This document shows, piece after piece, positions 40,461 through 50,763 of a stretch of 64,000 nucleotides of DNA (the first letter of the stretch is position 1; the number at the start of each line of letters is the position of its first letter). Position numbers and translations under genes: made by a program. The DNA is taken from positions 62,001 through 126,000 of the forward strand of contig CALUQE010000002.1 in NCBI GenBank assembly GCA_944322845.1. The letters are read 5' to 3'. This DNA is from Candidatus Gastranaerophilales bacterium. Its GTDB lineage: Bacteria > Cyanobacteriota > Vampirovibrionia > Gastranaerophilales > Gastranaerophilaceae. Below the pieces are notes generated by a model, which saw only the letters and a list, made by a program, of their open reading frames with translations, was not told where the DNA came from and did not search any database.

Positions 40461-43400
40461 TTATATTTCACCCAGTGTAGCAGAAGTATCAAAGAAGTTA
40501 ATATTTAACAACTCTGAATCAATATCTGATAATGTTCTTTTTGGAGCTGATTTTCTTAAATCATCCATATCAGACATTAAGTCTACTTCAACACCGTTTT
40601 TCTTAGCAACTGTAATATCTAAACCGATACTTTGCAATTCTCTTACAAGTACCTTAAATGATTCAGGAATACCCGGTCTAGGAATATTGTCACCTTTAAC
40701 GATTGCTTCATAAGCTCTGTTACGTCCGTTAACATCGTCTGATTTGATAGTTAACATTTCTTGCAGAGTATAAGCCGCACCGTAAGCTTCCAATGCCCAA
40801 ACTTCCATTTCACCGAATCTTTGTCCGCCGAACTGAGCCTTACCGCCTAATGGCTGTTGTGTAACTAATGAGTAAGGACCTGTTGAACGTGCGTGAATCT
40901 TATCATCAACAAGGTGAACAAGTTTCAGGATGTAAGATAAACCAACCGCAATCGGTTCATCAAACGGTTCGCCTGTTCTGCCGTCGATAAGATAAACTTT
41001 ACCGTCTTCTCTTACCCAGTCGCAGCCTGATTCTTTAATACCTCTTAAAAGTTCAGCCTTTGTAGCGATTTCAGACTGGTTGTCACCGTATCTTTCATCA
41101 AAAGACGGAGCTTCATAGTGTTCACCGGTCAAGTATGCTGCTAAACCGAGTAAGCATTCATAAGTTTGACCAACGTTCATACGGGAAGGAACACCAAGAG
41201 GGTTCAATACGATATCTACCGGAGTACCATCAGGTAAGAACGGCATGTCTTCTTTTGGAAGAATTCTTGAAACAATACCTTTGTTTCCGTGACGTCCTGA
41301 AAGTTTATCACCTACAGAAACTTTACGTTTTTGAGCGATGTAAACTCTTATTACTGTGTTAGCACCAGGAGGTAACTCATCACCTTTTTCTCTGTCAAAG
41401 ACTTTAACATCAAGTACTCTACCGCCTTCACCATGAGGAACTCTTAATGAGTTATCTTTTACATCTCTTGCTTTTTCAGCAAAGATTGCTCTTAAAAGTT
41501 TTTCTTCAGGCGGATGTTCTGATTCACCCTTTGGAGTAACTTTACCGACAAGAATGTCATCAGCGTAAACTCTTGCACCGATACGAACAATACCGCGTTC
41601 GTCAAGGTGTCTCAAAGCTTCTTCCGAAACGTTCGGAATTTCTCTTGTGATTTCTTCCGGTCCGAGTTTTGTTTGTCTCGCATCAATTTCTAATTTTTCA
41701 ATGTGAACTGATGTGAATATATCATCATGTACGCATCTTTCTGAAAGCAGGATAGCATCTTCGAAGTTATATCCTTCCCAAGGCATATACGCTACCAGAA
41801 TGTTTTTACCGATTGAAAGTTCGCCGCAGCTTGTAGACGCACCGTCGGCTATTACATCGCCGGCATGAACCTTATCACCTTCGTGTACAATCGGTTTCTG
41901 GTTAATACATGTATCCTGGTTAGAACGTACATATTTCATTAATGTATGCAAATGTTGTTTTCCGTGAACATCTCTGATTATGATTTCTTCACCGACAACT
42001 CTTTCTACAACACCGTCAACTTTTGCACAAACTACCATACCGGAGTCTTTTGCAACTCTTCTTTCCATACCGGTACCTACAACAGGTCTTTCCGTAATAA
42101 GAAGAGGAACTGATTGACGCTGCATGTTTGAACCCATCAAAGCACGGTTGGCGTCATCGTGTTCAATGAACGGAATCATAGATGTTGCAACAGAGATAAT
42201 CTGAATAGGGCAAACACCCATATAGTCAACTTTTGAAGATTCGCACATAATGAATTCTGATCTGTAACGAACCGGAATCTGTGCAGCCTTGAAAGTTTTG
42301 TCCGGATTCAATTGAACGTCAGCCGGAGCACATCTGTAGTTTTCATCTTCGTCAGCTGTCATATAAACAACTTCATCCGTAACCTTGCCGTCTTTTACAA
42401 CAAAGAACGGAGATTCAATAAAGCCATACTCGTTAACTCTTGCGTGAGTAGCCAGTGAACCAATCAAACCTGCGTTCGGACCTTCCGGTGTTTCAATAGG
42501 ACAAATACGACCGTAGTGAGAAGGGTGAATATCACGAACAGCAAAACCTGCCCTTTCTCTCTGTAAACCGCCAGGTCCTAAAGCTGAAATACGTCTCTTG
42601 TGAGTTAACTCTGCAAGAGGGTTAATCTGGTCCATGAATTGTGACAACTGTGAAGATCCGAAGAATTCTTTCAAAGAAGCCACTAACGGTTTTGTATTTA
42701 ACAAGTTCAACGGAGTTAATGTTTCAGAATCCTGAAGTGTCATTCTTTCTTTAACAATTCTTTCGATTCTTGATAAACCTACTCTGAACTGGTTCTGGAG
42801 AAGTTCGCCGACTGAGCGGATTCTTCTGTTTCCTAAGTGGTCGATATCATCAAGAGAACCTTCATCATAAGTTAAGTTAATTAAGTATTCAATTGATGCC
42901 ACAATATCCTGAACAGTAAGAGTTCTCTGGTTCTTAGAAATATTCAGGTTTAATTTTTTATTTAATTTATAACGACCTACACGACCGATATCATATTTCT
43001 TTTCATCAAAGAATCTTGATTCTAGAATCTGGCGTCCGCCTTGAGCAGAAGCAGGATCTCCCGGTCTTAATTTTTTGTACAGGTCGATTAACGCATCATC
43101 TGTAGTTTCAGTAGTATCTTTATCCAGTGTTTTCTTTAAGAATTCAAAGTGAGTGAATAAAGATTCCATTTCAGAAACAGTAATACCCATTGCTTTCAAT
43201 AAAGTTGTAGCAAGGATTTTTCTGTTTTTATCAATCTTAACGTAAATAATATCGTTAGAATCTGTTTCAATTTTTAACCATGCCCCGCGGTTAGGTATCA
43301 TAGTAGCGTTGTAAAGTCTCTTACCTGTAGGAGAGATTTCTCTTTTGAAGTAAACACCAGGTGAACGAACGATTTGAGAAACAATAACACGTTCTGCACC

Positions 43401-43775
43401 GTTTACGATAAATGTACCTTTATCAGTCATGGTAGGAATATCGCCGATGTATACTTCCTGTTCTTTAATTTCACCGCTGTCACGGTTAACAAGTCTTACC
43501 ATTACACGAAGCTGTTTTGCATAAGTTGCGTCATGAATGCGAGCTTCTTCAACCGTATATTTTGCATTATCAAACGTGTAGTTTGGCAAGAAGTGAAGTT
43601 CTAATCTGCCTGTATAATCTTTTACAGGAGAAAAAGCCAATAACTCTTCTTTTAAACCTTCTTTTAAAAACCATTCAAATGATTTTTTCTGCACGTCAAT
43701 TAAATCCGGTAAATCATCCAAACGAGTATTAGGTATACCCATTGGAGTTACTCTTTTTGCATATTCTGTCGACAT
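40461..43775 (-). CDS. rpoB: RNA polymerase beta subunit
   Basis: 1104 residues. The rifampicin-binding region has [31 protein letters not shown] (about residues 370-400), so the residues usually needed for rifampicin sensitivity appear normal. Later conserved segments include [21 protein letters not shown], the [19 protein letters not shown] active-site loop, and the C-terminal [32 protein letters not shown]. No large lineage insertion is evident. ATG 43775 has GAGGTGA upstream. rplL/rplJ, which usually precede rpoB, are not here; a 290-base intergenic region carries its own promoter. Confidence 0.98.
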   Translation of the reverse strand: MSTEYAKRVTPMGIPNTRLDDLPDLIDVQKKSFEWFLKEGLKEELLAFSPVKDYTGRLELHFLPNYTFDNAKYTVEEARIHDATYAKQLRVMVRLVNRDSGEIKEQEVYIGDIPTMTDKGTFIVNGAERVIVSQIVRSPGVYFKREISPTGKRLYNATMIPNRGAWLKIETDSNDIIYVKIDKNRKILATTLLKAMGITVSEMESLFTHFEFLKKTLDKDTTETTDDALIDLYKKLRPGDPASAQGGRQILESRFFDEKKYDIGRVGRYKLNKKLNLNISKNQRTLTVQDIVASIEYLINLTYDEGSLDDIDHLGNRRIRSVGELLQNQFRVGLSRIERIVKERMTLQDSETLTPLNLLNTKPLVASLKEFFGSSQLSQFMDQINPLAELTHKRRISALGPGGLQRERAGFAVRDIHPSHYGRICPIETPEGPNAGLIGSLATHARVNEYGFIESPFFVVKDGKVTDEVVYMTADEDENYRCAPADVQLNPDKTFKAAQIPVRYRSEFIMCESSKVDYMGVCPIQIISVATSMIPFIEHDDANRALMGSNMQRQSVPLLITERPVVGTGMERRVAKDSGMVVCAKVDGVVERVVGEEIIIRDVHGKQHLHTLMKYVRSNQDTCINQKPIVHEGDKVHAGDVIADGASTSCGELSIGKNILVAYMPWEGYNFEDAILLSERCVHDDIFTSVHIEKLEIDARQTKLGPEEITREIPNVSEEALRHLDERGIVRIGARVYADDILVGKVTPKGESEHPPEEKLLRAIFAEKARDVKDNSLRVPHGEGGRVLDVKVFDREKGDELPPGANTVIRVYIAQKRKVSVGDKLSGRHGNKGIVSRILPKEDMPFLPDGTPVDIVLNPLGVPSRMNVGQTYECLLGLAAYLTGEHYEAPSFDERYGDNQSEIATKAELLRGIKESGCDWVREDGKVYLIDGRTGEPFDEPIAVGLSYILKLVHLVDDKIHARSTGPYSLVTQQPLGGKAQFGGQRFGEMEVWALEAYGAAYTLQEMLTIKSDDVNGRNRAYEAIVKGDNIPRPGIPESFKVLVRELQSIGLDITVAKKNGVEVDLMSDMDDLRKSAPKRTLSDIDSELLNINFFDTSATLGEI

Positions 43776-43879
43776 TAATTCACCTCATCTATTCTAATGA
43801 TGTACTATATAAAAAACTTTATTATTTTTGTTCTACTTTTATTTCGGACATAATTATCCCATATACAGCATGTTATCTT

Positions 43880-43907
43880 ATCGTACAACATCAAGAATGA
43901 ACGTCAA
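43880..43907 (-). promoter_or_regulatory. Possible rpoB promoter in the 43776-44073 divergent region
   Basis: On the minus strand, TTGACG (complement of 43902-43907), a 16-base spacer, and TACGAT (complement of 43880-43885). This leaves a leader of about 100 bases before rpoB. The rest of the roughly 290-base AT-rich region shows no gene and no strong hairpin that I can see. Confidence 0.35.
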
Positions 43908-44073
43908 GTTAATAAGGGTATAATGTACAATTTTTCAAGTGGTTTGTTTACAAAAATTTACAATAATAAAAATAAAACATTAATGTAACAATATTTTTTA
44001 AATTCTTTACAATAAGTCAAATACTAAAAAGAAAAATACTTTATCACTATATAAAGTATAAGGATTAGTGTGC

Positions 44074-45966
44074 TTGAAAATCAGTAACAACATAAATCAG
44101 GATATTCCTGCCAATAATAATGCAAATAATAATCCGCCTGCGTTTCGCGGCGGGATGACAAACTTGCTCAATCTTAGCGGTAACACTATGCAATGGATTG
44201 AAGATCAAGGTTTTTTAGCCTCATTCCTAATACAAGATTTTGGCGGAATGACTGTTCCAAGAACCGCTGCAGGATTTTTAAGAGATAAAGAACATACAGG
44301 ACATTATAACTTCCAAGAAGGCTGGGAAGTTTTCGGCAGAGAAGGTTTAACAGGACCTTGTATGATGGCTGTAGCTCCGCTTGCAATGCTGATTGCCGCT
44401 AAATTCGGACGTTCTACAAGTGTTAATACCCAGTTAATAAAAAGGTTCGGAAACAGCCTGAAAGAAATTCTCCAAAAACAGGATTTTGATAAGAAATTGC
44501 TGAATAATCCGGAAAAATTCAAGCAGGTATTCTATAAAACCAACATTGAAAAAATCCTTAAAGACACAGTCGGAGAAGCAAATACCACAAAAGAATCCGT
44601 CGATTATATACTTAAGCAGATTCAAAACATGGAAAAGATTCCTGCAGATATAAATTTAAAAGGATTTAGAGCAAAATCTAAATATAAAAAATCCTGCATG
44701 GATAATATTGTAGAGCATGTTAACAACCTAAAATATAACAGCAGTGATGAACTTAACATGTTGCAAAAAGTAAAATTCGGAACAGAAAAATTTGACAGCA
44801 AAAAAGTTTTCTCAACCAGAGATACTATTGATGCAATGATTAAGTACACAGATGATGCAATAACTGCAAACAAGCATTTAAATAAACTTGACGAAATAGA
44901 AGCAGAAAGCATTAAAAATAAATCTCTGGCTAGAAGATTAATCACAAACATTTCAACAATGGCAGCAACCCTTGGAGTGCTGTCAGTGCTTCCGAAAATA
45001 TATGCAAGAAGCAATACCGCTCCCGGAGCAAGAAAAGTTGAAGACCAGAAAACCAGAGACTATAATATAGCATTTGAGGGCAAACAACCTAAAACAAGCA
45101 TTCTTGAAAAAATAGGCAAACAGATAAATAAAAATAATAACGACTTCATATCCTCGGAATTGGAATACAACGGTCATAACTTTACAAATACACTTATGGC
45201 CGGACTGTCCCTTTTCGGATTACTGCTCCCGAGAGGCATGAGAGCATACAGCAGAGCACAGGTGGATGAAGACGGTAAAAAAGATTTAACAGAGCTCTGG
45301 GAAATATGTTTAAGAGATGTAACTTCAAGCCTTGCGGTTGTTTTTGCGGTGCCAATGCTTACAAGAGCCTGCGTAACCTCCTACGAAAAGAACTCAGGCT
45401 TTGTTCTTATGCACAAAGACAGAAGCAATAAATCCAAATTAAAAGCTTCCTTAGATTTGATAAATCCGTACAGTAAAGCACATGTACTTACTAATTCTGA
45501 AATTAATGCACTTTATAATAACATTGATACGAAAGCAAAAATGCTTAATTTCTGTAAGTATATCGACAAAAATAACGGAGATTTACAAAAAATTCTTGCA
45601 AAATCCGAACATGCAGAAACTATATTTAATAATTCAACAATCAAGCTGGACGCGCTTAAAGGCTTAAATAAAGCAGAGAAAAACAAAAAAATTATATCTG
45701 TAATTGAAAAATTAAATAAAGACAATGCAGACGACATGATAAAGAATTTAATGAAAGCTGCCGGAAAAATGAAAAGTAATAAAATTGCAACATTTGCAAG
45801 AGGCTTAACTTCTGTCCCTGGAGTTATAACTACATTCTTTATATCTCCTTATATTTTAGGCTGGGTTATACCGCGCCTAACATATAAAAATACAAGACGA
45901 ATTCATGAAAAACAAGATAGAGAACGTGAAGAAAAAAGGCTTGCACAATTAAGCACTAATGCATAA
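44074..45966 (+). CDS. Large multi-span protein with Asn-rich leader (unknown)
   Basis: About 630 residues. The likely start is TTG 44074, nine bases after AAGGA; GTG 44068 is an alternative but too close to that site. The leader is Asn-rich (NNINQDIPANNNANNN) and ends in PAFRGG. FLIQDFGGMTVPRTAAGFLRD is followed by a hydrophobic segment near residues 90-115 (MMAVAPLAMLIAA). A long charged helical region follows, then hydrophobic segments near 295-315, 370-395, 415-440 and 570-590. The tail is basic (RIHEKQDREREEKRLAQL). I recall similar proteins in gut Melainabacteria, of unknown function, but no characterised family. It could lie across or on the cytoplasmic membrane. Confidence 0.7.
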   Translation: MKISNNINQDIPANNNANNNPPAFRGGMTNLLNLSGNTMQWIEDQGFLASFLIQDFGGMTVPRTAAGFLRDKEHTGHYNFQEGWEVFGREGLTGPCMMAVAPLAMLIAAKFGRSTSVNTQLIKRFGNSLKEILQKQDFDKKLLNNPEKFKQVFYKTNIEKILKDTVGEANTTKESVDYILKQIQNMEKIPADINLKGFRAKSKYKKSCMDNIVEHVNNLKYNSSDELNMLQKVKFGTEKFDSKKVFSTRDTIDAMIKYTDDAITANKHLNKLDEIEAESIKNKSLARRLITNISTMAATLGVLSVLPKIYARSNTAPGARKVEDQKTRDYNIAFEGKQPKTSILEKIGKQINKNNNDFISSELEYNGHNFTNTLMAGLSLFGLLLPRGMRAYSRAQVDEDGKKDLTELWEICLRDVTSSLAVVFAVPMLTRACVTSYEKNSGFVLMHKDRSNKSKLKASLDLINPYSKAHVLTNSEINALYNNIDTKAKMLNFCKYIDKNNGDLQKILAKSEHAETIFNNSTIKLDALKGLNKAEKNKKIISVIEKLNKDNADDMIKNLMKAAGKMKSNKIATFARGLTSVPGVITTFFISPYILGWVIPRLTYKNTRRIHEKQDREREEKRLAQLSTNA

Positions 45967-46629
45967 TTACAAATACATCGCAAGGATATTCTTAACGTAG
46001 TTTTGTGTTTCTTTATAAGGCGGGACGCCGTCATACTTATCTACAGCACCAGGACCGGCATTATAAGCAGCCAGAGCCAGAATAACATTTCCGTTATATC
46101 TGTCCAGCATGGATTTTAAATATCTGACACCGCCATCAACATTTTGCTCAGGATCCATTGGATTTTCGACCCCCAATCCCTTTGCCGTAGCAGGCATCAA
46201 TTGCATCAGCCCCATAGCACCAACTTTGGATTTAGCATTTGGATTAAATCCTGATTCCTGCTTTACTAAAGCATTAACCAATTTTTCATCAACGCCATGC
46301 TTCTTTGCAGCTCGAAAAATAATATTTTTTATTTGCTCTTTTGTAGATATCTTTTCTGCAGGAGCAGCAGCTTGAGACGTATAAATATTGGCGTTCACAC
46401 GAGTTGAAGGTTTTGTAAGCAAATCACCAAATTTCACATTTGCAGACTTTTTCAAAACATTATCAAAAGATTGTATTTGAGCCTGCTGCGCTTCTGCAGG
46501 AGTTTGCTTTTCTACAGGAGTCCATTGTGAATTTAAAGTATTAATATAATTATTCATCTGCACTGCCCGCTGCATTGCACTTGAACGCCCTGAATTAGAT
46601 AACAGATTTTGTATCATTGATGAAAACAT
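45967..46629 (-). CDS. Lytic transglycosylase (SLT domain)
   Basis: 220 residues; cleaves peptidoglycan glycan strands. The C-terminal SLT domain (about 100-220) has the catalytic glutamate in [32 protein letters not shown], then [37 protein letters not shown] and a final TQNYVKNIL. The N-terminal 90 residues are polar and Gln-rich with no visible signal peptide. That suggests it is exported by a special route, for example with a secretion machine or pilus, or that it is a cell-wall-remodelling partner of such a machine. It meets the gene at 45966 with no gap between the stops. Divergent from the 46815 operon. Confidence 0.92.
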   Translation of the reverse strand: MFSSMIQNLLSNSGRSSAMQRAVQMNNYINTLNSQWTPVEKQTPAEAQQAQIQSFDNVLKKSANVKFGDLLTKPSTRVNANIYTSQAAAPAEKISTKEQIKNIIFRAAKKHGVDEKLVNALVKQESGFNPNAKSKVGAMGLMQLMPATAKGLGVENPMDPEQNVDGGVRYLKSMLDRYNGNVILALAAYNAGPGAVDKYDGVPPYKETQNYVKNILAMYL

Positions 46630-46735
46630 ATAAATAATCCTTTCATACTAAATGAACGAATATATTTTTAAAAACTTTAGTATATACACTAAAATATCCA
46701 TCATTTGGTTTAATTAAATAAAATTAAAAGTCAAA

Positions 46736-46774
46736 TTAGCATGCGGAGCATGCTAAAATATAGATTTTTTTTTT
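46736..46774. promoter_or_regulatory. Inverted repeat and T tract in a divergent promoter region
   Basis: TTAGCATGC (46736-46744), GGA, GCATGCTAA (46748-46756), followed eight bases on by a run of ten T (46765-46774). Because it lies between two divergently transcribed genes (46629 and 46815), an operator or a regulatory hairpin is more likely than an ordinary gene terminator. A short transcript ending here would also be possible. Confidence 0.45.
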
Positions 46775-46814
46775 ATAGTATGGTATTATTAACGATAGTA
46801 TGGGAGAGTGTTAG

Positions 46815-48770
46815 GTGAATACTGATAATTTTACAATAGATAGTTCTGATATAGAATTAGCGCAAAATATATGCAAAATGATTACTGACAGCGATATTAG
46901 AAATAGAGCCGTCGCAAATGCAATTGCCAGCAAAATAGCAGCAAAGTATTTTGATCCAGAAGTTTACAATGTCGATACGGAATCAGGATTGCACAACATT
47001 GGTATAGTTCTTCAAGATATTGATATTTCTGACATATACATCAATGATACTTATCTTGATGTTCGCGTTTTTTTTAATGATGAAGAAATTGCAATTCCAG
47101 CAGAACATATTGAAAATGATTTGTTGCCTGCAGCATATATGTTTATCAAAATAACTCCTGACCTATCCGGAGCACTTGTTGTCGGATTTAAGACACCTGA
47201 GAATATTGATAAAAGCAAGCTGATAGACGGATACTATAAGTTAAGCGAAGAAGACCTTGAAGCTTTTTATGACGTAGAGCCTCTATTGTCTTCTTATAAT
47301 ACTGAACCTATAGACATTGAGGATAAAGATATTTTTGCATATCTTGATAACACAATTGATGACAAAAATATATTCTATTCAGCACTACTAAAATCAAAAG
47401 ACGGGCGTCTCAGACTGGCAAGAGCCGCAAAAGCACAGAACATATTTAAATATGTATCAATAAATAAAGATGCAATGAATAATACATCTGCAGCCGGTTC
47501 TATTGATATAGAAGATCAGGAACTTGCATTTGCTGACGAGTTTGAGCTTGAGGCAGAGCCGCAAGAACTTGTACTAAGTGATACATCTGATTCATTAACT
47601 AATGAAGAAAACAATCTGGATCTGGATTTTGATATAGAATCAAGTGCCGAAATCTTAAAAGAAGAAAACGCAGAAAATCTTGTAGTCGAAGACTCTAGCG
47701 AGCTTTCATCCGATTTTGCTGCTGAAGAAAATTCTGTTGAAGAGACTAATAATGTAGAGCTTACAGAAGCAGATTTAGAAGTAGATTTAGGAACTTCTGT
47801 AGAAGAAATTTCTTTTGAAAATCAATTAGAAGAGTTAGATGATTCGTCCAACGAAACTGAAACTGATTTTAATGATGATACTGATACTATTCCAACAGAA
47901 ACTTCAGAAAATTTTGAATATACAACAGTTACTTCTCCAAGTTTAAACAGTTCCGACGATGTTTTAGACGAATTAACTAATGAAACAGACGAGCAAAATT
48001 CTCAAAGTATAACAAATAACACAGACCAAACTGATGAAAAACCTGAGCAGCAAATTGAAGCGTTATTCAATAACGGAAATGAAGCTATAGATGAAGAAGC
48101 TTCTCCGGGGTTAAAGGTATATTCAAATAAGCAAGGTTCTAAAAATGGTGCAATTAAACCATTATTAATACTAACGTTACTTATAGTTGCCGGAGCACTT
48201 GGATATACCGGATATACTAAATTTTTATCCGCACCGCCAAGTGATGATACTATTAGCTCTATAGCTCCAGATACAGCACCGGCAATTGATAAAGTAAATT
48301 CCAATAAAAAAGAAGACGCTATGCCTATTGAAACAGTTGAAACTATTGATACTCAAGAAGATTCTAATGAAGCTACTTCGACTTCAATACCAGCTATTGA
48401 ACAAAATCTTGATGCTTCCATTTTAGTTTCCAACTTAAAAGTTGATTGGGAAGTTCCTGCCGGATATGCCTCAAATACTTCTGCAAAAAGGTATCTTGTA
48501 AAACTTGGTAAAATTATACAGTTAAATCTTAAAACAGAGCTATTACTTTTAAGTAAACCTCCAATTACAAATAAAATTGCCGTTGAGATTAAATTTAATA
48601 ATAACAGCAGAAAATTTGAAGCGTCAGGCATTACAATTTCCAGCGGAGAGAAGTCTGTTGACGATTTAATATTACAAACGGTTAATAAAGCTTTAGCAAT
48701 GAACTTAAGTACAAATACAGATTCCTTTGCAAAACTGCAGGGTAACCCTATTTTGATTATACATTTATAG
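46815..48770 (+). CDS. Single-span membrane protein: DUF1822-like N-terminus, acidic linker, TonB-like C-terminal domain
   Basis: 651 residues. The N-terminal 160 residues, with a middle QDIDISDIYINDTYLDVRVFF and then AIPAEHIENDLLPAAYMFIKI and LVVGFKTPENIDKSKL, follow the plan of cyanobacterial DUF1822 proteins. A highly acidic, Ser/Glu/Asp-rich linker of about 250 residues follows. A single span (KPLLILTLLIVAGALGYTGY, about 446-465) is followed by about 180 external residues. Their end (IIQLNLKTELLLL, IAVEIKFNNNSRKFEASGI, VDDLILQTVNKALAM) resembles a TonB C-terminal beta fold. GTG 46815 has GGGAGAG upstream. First gene of a three-gene operon. Domain calls come from pattern reading and are tentative. 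Confidence 0.55.
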   Translation: MNTDNFTIDSSDIELAQNICKMITDSDIRNRAVANAIASKIAAKYFDPEVYNVDTESGLHNIGIVLQDIDISDIYINDTYLDVRVFFNDEEIAIPAEHIENDLLPAAYMFIKITPDLSGALVVGFKTPENIDKSKLIDGYYKLSEEDLEAFYDVEPLLSSYNTEPIDIEDKDIFAYLDNTIDDKNIFYSALLKSKDGRLRLARAAKAQNIFKYVSINKDAMNNTSAAGSIDIEDQELAFADEFELEAEPQELVLSDTSDSLTNEENNLDLDFDIESSAEILKEENAENLVVEDSSELSSDFAAEENSVEETNNVELTEADLEVDLGTSVEEISFENQLEELDDSSNETETDFNDDTDTIPTETSENFEYTTVTSPSLNSSDDVLDELTNETDEQNSQSITNNTDQTDEKPEQQIEALFNNGNEAIDEEASPGLKVYSNKQGSKNGAIKPLLILTLLIVAGALGYTGYTKFLSAPPSDDTISSIAPDTAPAIDKVNSNKKEDAMPIETVETIDTQEDSNEATSTSIPAIEQNLDASILVSNLKVDWEVPAGYASNTSAKRYLVKLGKIIQLNLKTELLLLSKPPITNKIAVEIKFNNNSRKFEASGITISSGEKSVDDLILQTVNKALAMNLSTNTDSFAKLQGNPILIIHL

Positions 48771-48790
48771 ACTGGAAGAAGTGAGTTATT

Positions 48791-50752
48791 ATGGAAAAAG
48801 AAAATAAACACTATAGTACAATCGAAAGTATTGTAAAAAAACACAAAAAATATCCTGGATTGGAATCAATTCTAGAGGATATAATAGATGATGTATATTT
48901 ACATTCAGAAGTAATTTTAAATACTGTAACTAACGAAAGTGTTGTTAATGCTTATTTAGAAAAAGTAGTATCAACATCTATAATTACAGTACCTAAAAAA
49001 CTAGGAATCAAAACTAGTATAGCTTCTTCAAAAGTAATAACTCCAACTGTTAATAAAGAACCCCCAAAAGAGGAACCAAAAGTCGACAAAACGCTTGTAG
49101 ACAGGCTAATTAACAATGCAGAACCGGGCATAACTGCGCACCAGTCTCAAGAGCCGGAAGTGAGGGAGTATTCTTCTGTTGAAGAAGAACAACCTAAGTC
49201 AATACTGAAAACAGAAGTAATTGATAATGTTGAACTTAACGAAGAAACTGTATTACTTAATGAAGAAGATGCTGATGAGGCAGATGTTTTGCCGGTTACT
49301 GATGAAGTAATTTTACCAATACAAGAAACTTTAACTGATAATACTATTATAGAAGAGGATAATGAACCTGAAATTCCTTTAACATACCAAGAAGAAGAAA
49401 ATGATCTTGCAGAAGAAACTCAGGAAAGTAACCTTGAAGACTATAATGACAGCACAATCACAGAAGAAAATAGTATTATTAGCAGCGAAGAAGATATTAA
49501 CCAGACAGAAGAAAGCAGCAGTTATGTTGAAGTTTCAAGTAATGATAATACTATAGACTTAGATTTATCAATATCTGAAGATGAAGCAGAAAATACGGTT
49601 GACTTAAGTTTTGAAGATATTAATGCAACAATAACTGAAAAAGATTCTGAAACCTTAGATGAAGCTGAACCTATCGATATACCCGAACCTGCTGCAGAAC
49701 AAGCTAATGATATTATAGATTTAGGGAGTTTCGAAAGTGATGATACGCCAGCAGGAAACTTCCTTTTTGATGATACACTACAAGAAAACCAAGAACATAC
49801 TACCAACGAAGCTGAAATACCAGAAGAGGACAATGTTATTGACCTTGGAGAATTCATCACAGACACGGAGGAATATGACATTAGCATAGAAGAACCTAAT
49901 GTTGAGGCGCCTGTACTTGATGAGGTAAATACAGAAGCTACTGAAGAGAATAACAATATAGTTGAAGATAATATTACAAATGAAGACACTAATATTAATG
50001 CGGATTTTGAATTAGAAAACAAACAAGATGATGTAATAGAAGATTTGTCATTTGAAGTTTCTGCTGACGCATCTGAGCCTATACAAGCAGAAGATACTAA
50101 TGAAGAAGAAATTCTTGCCAGTGATGAAGAAACTTCATTTGCAATAGAAGAAGACGAAATAAATGTTGATACCGAATTAGCAGAAGATACAGAGCTTGAA
50201 CCAACACTCGATAATGAATTAACCATTAACAATGAAGAAAGTTTTTTGGAATCTGATTCTTCTATAGATTTAACAGAAGATATTTCTGCAGAGGATGAAA
50301 TTTCTTTAAATATTGAAGAAGATGAAGATGATGATATTCTGCAAGAATCAGACAGCAGTGAAATAGATTTTCTTCAAGATGCCACAGAGACAGATGATAT
50401 TTTAAGTTTTGATGAATCATCTGGTGAAGAGATTTTCGAAATTTCCAACACGGAAAACTCTACAGAAGAAGAAAAGCAAGAAAACTCAACTATTGAAGCG
50501 GCTTTTGTTCCGGTAAATTATTCTCAATTTAATTTTGAACCCGACTCAGAAGAATTTGATGACAATATTGATACGGAATTAATTGTAAAAGATATAGCAG
50601 AACTTGCAAATAAAAATCCTAAAGTAGATATTATTCAAATATATAACCTTAAATATAAAGAAAATCAAACAATACCTAAAATTGCATCAGATTTGCAAAT
50701 AAGTGAAGATCAGGTTATTGAAGCTTTGAATGAAATTATTGCAGTTATATAA
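48791..50752 (+). CDS. Very acidic adaptor-like protein with IDL-type repeats (unknown)
   Basis: 653 residues with almost no lysine or arginine between about 150 and 590. An ordered basic/hydrophobic N-terminal domain (about 1-75, IVKKHKKYPGLESILEDIIDD) precedes a long Asp/Glu/Ser/Thr/Asn region. Within it a short hydrophobic motif of the type T/V/I-I/V-D-L-x-x-F/I-x-x-D/E recurs, for example NTIDLDLSISED, NTVDLSFEDIN, DIIDLGSFESDD, NVIDLGEFITD and SSIDLTEDIS. The last 60 residues (NPKVDIIQIYNLKYKENQT, then IPKIASDLQISEDQVIEALNEI) look like a helix-turn-helix. No membrane span. It sits 20 bases after the membrane protein and 11 before the ATPase gene. Confidence 0.65.
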   Translation: MEKENKHYSTIESIVKKHKKYPGLESILEDIIDDVYLHSEVILNTVTNESVVNAYLEKVVSTSIITVPKKLGIKTSIASSKVITPTVNKEPPKEEPKVDKTLVDRLINNAEPGITAHQSQEPEVREYSSVEEEQPKSILKTEVIDNVELNEETVLLNEEDADEADVLPVTDEVILPIQETLTDNTIIEEDNEPEIPLTYQEEENDLAEETQESNLEDYNDSTITEENSIISSEEDINQTEESSSYVEVSSNDNTIDLDLSISEDEAENTVDLSFEDINATITEKDSETLDEAEPIDIPEPAAEQANDIIDLGSFESDDTPAGNFLFDDTLQENQEHTTNEAEIPEEDNVIDLGEFITDTEEYDISIEEPNVEAPVLDEVNTEATEENNNIVEDNITNEDTNINADFELENKQDDVIEDLSFEVSADASEPIQAEDTNEEEILASDEETSFAIEEDEINVDTELAEDTELEPTLDNELTINNEESFLESDSSIDLTEDISAEDEISLNIEEDEDDDILQESDSSEIDFLQDATETDDILSFDESSGEEIFEISNTENSTEEEKQENSTIEAAFVPVNYSQFNFEPDSEEFDDNIDTELIVKDIAELANKNPKVDIIQIYNLKYKENQTIPKIASDLQISEDQVIEALNEIIAVI

Positions 50753-50763
50753 GGACTATATTC

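Noticed and set aside
49522-50232. Minus-strand open frame of 236 codons in the acidic protein gene
   Set aside because: Ser/Val-rich translation is the complement of the Glu/Asp-rich codons of the real gene, so it is compositional.
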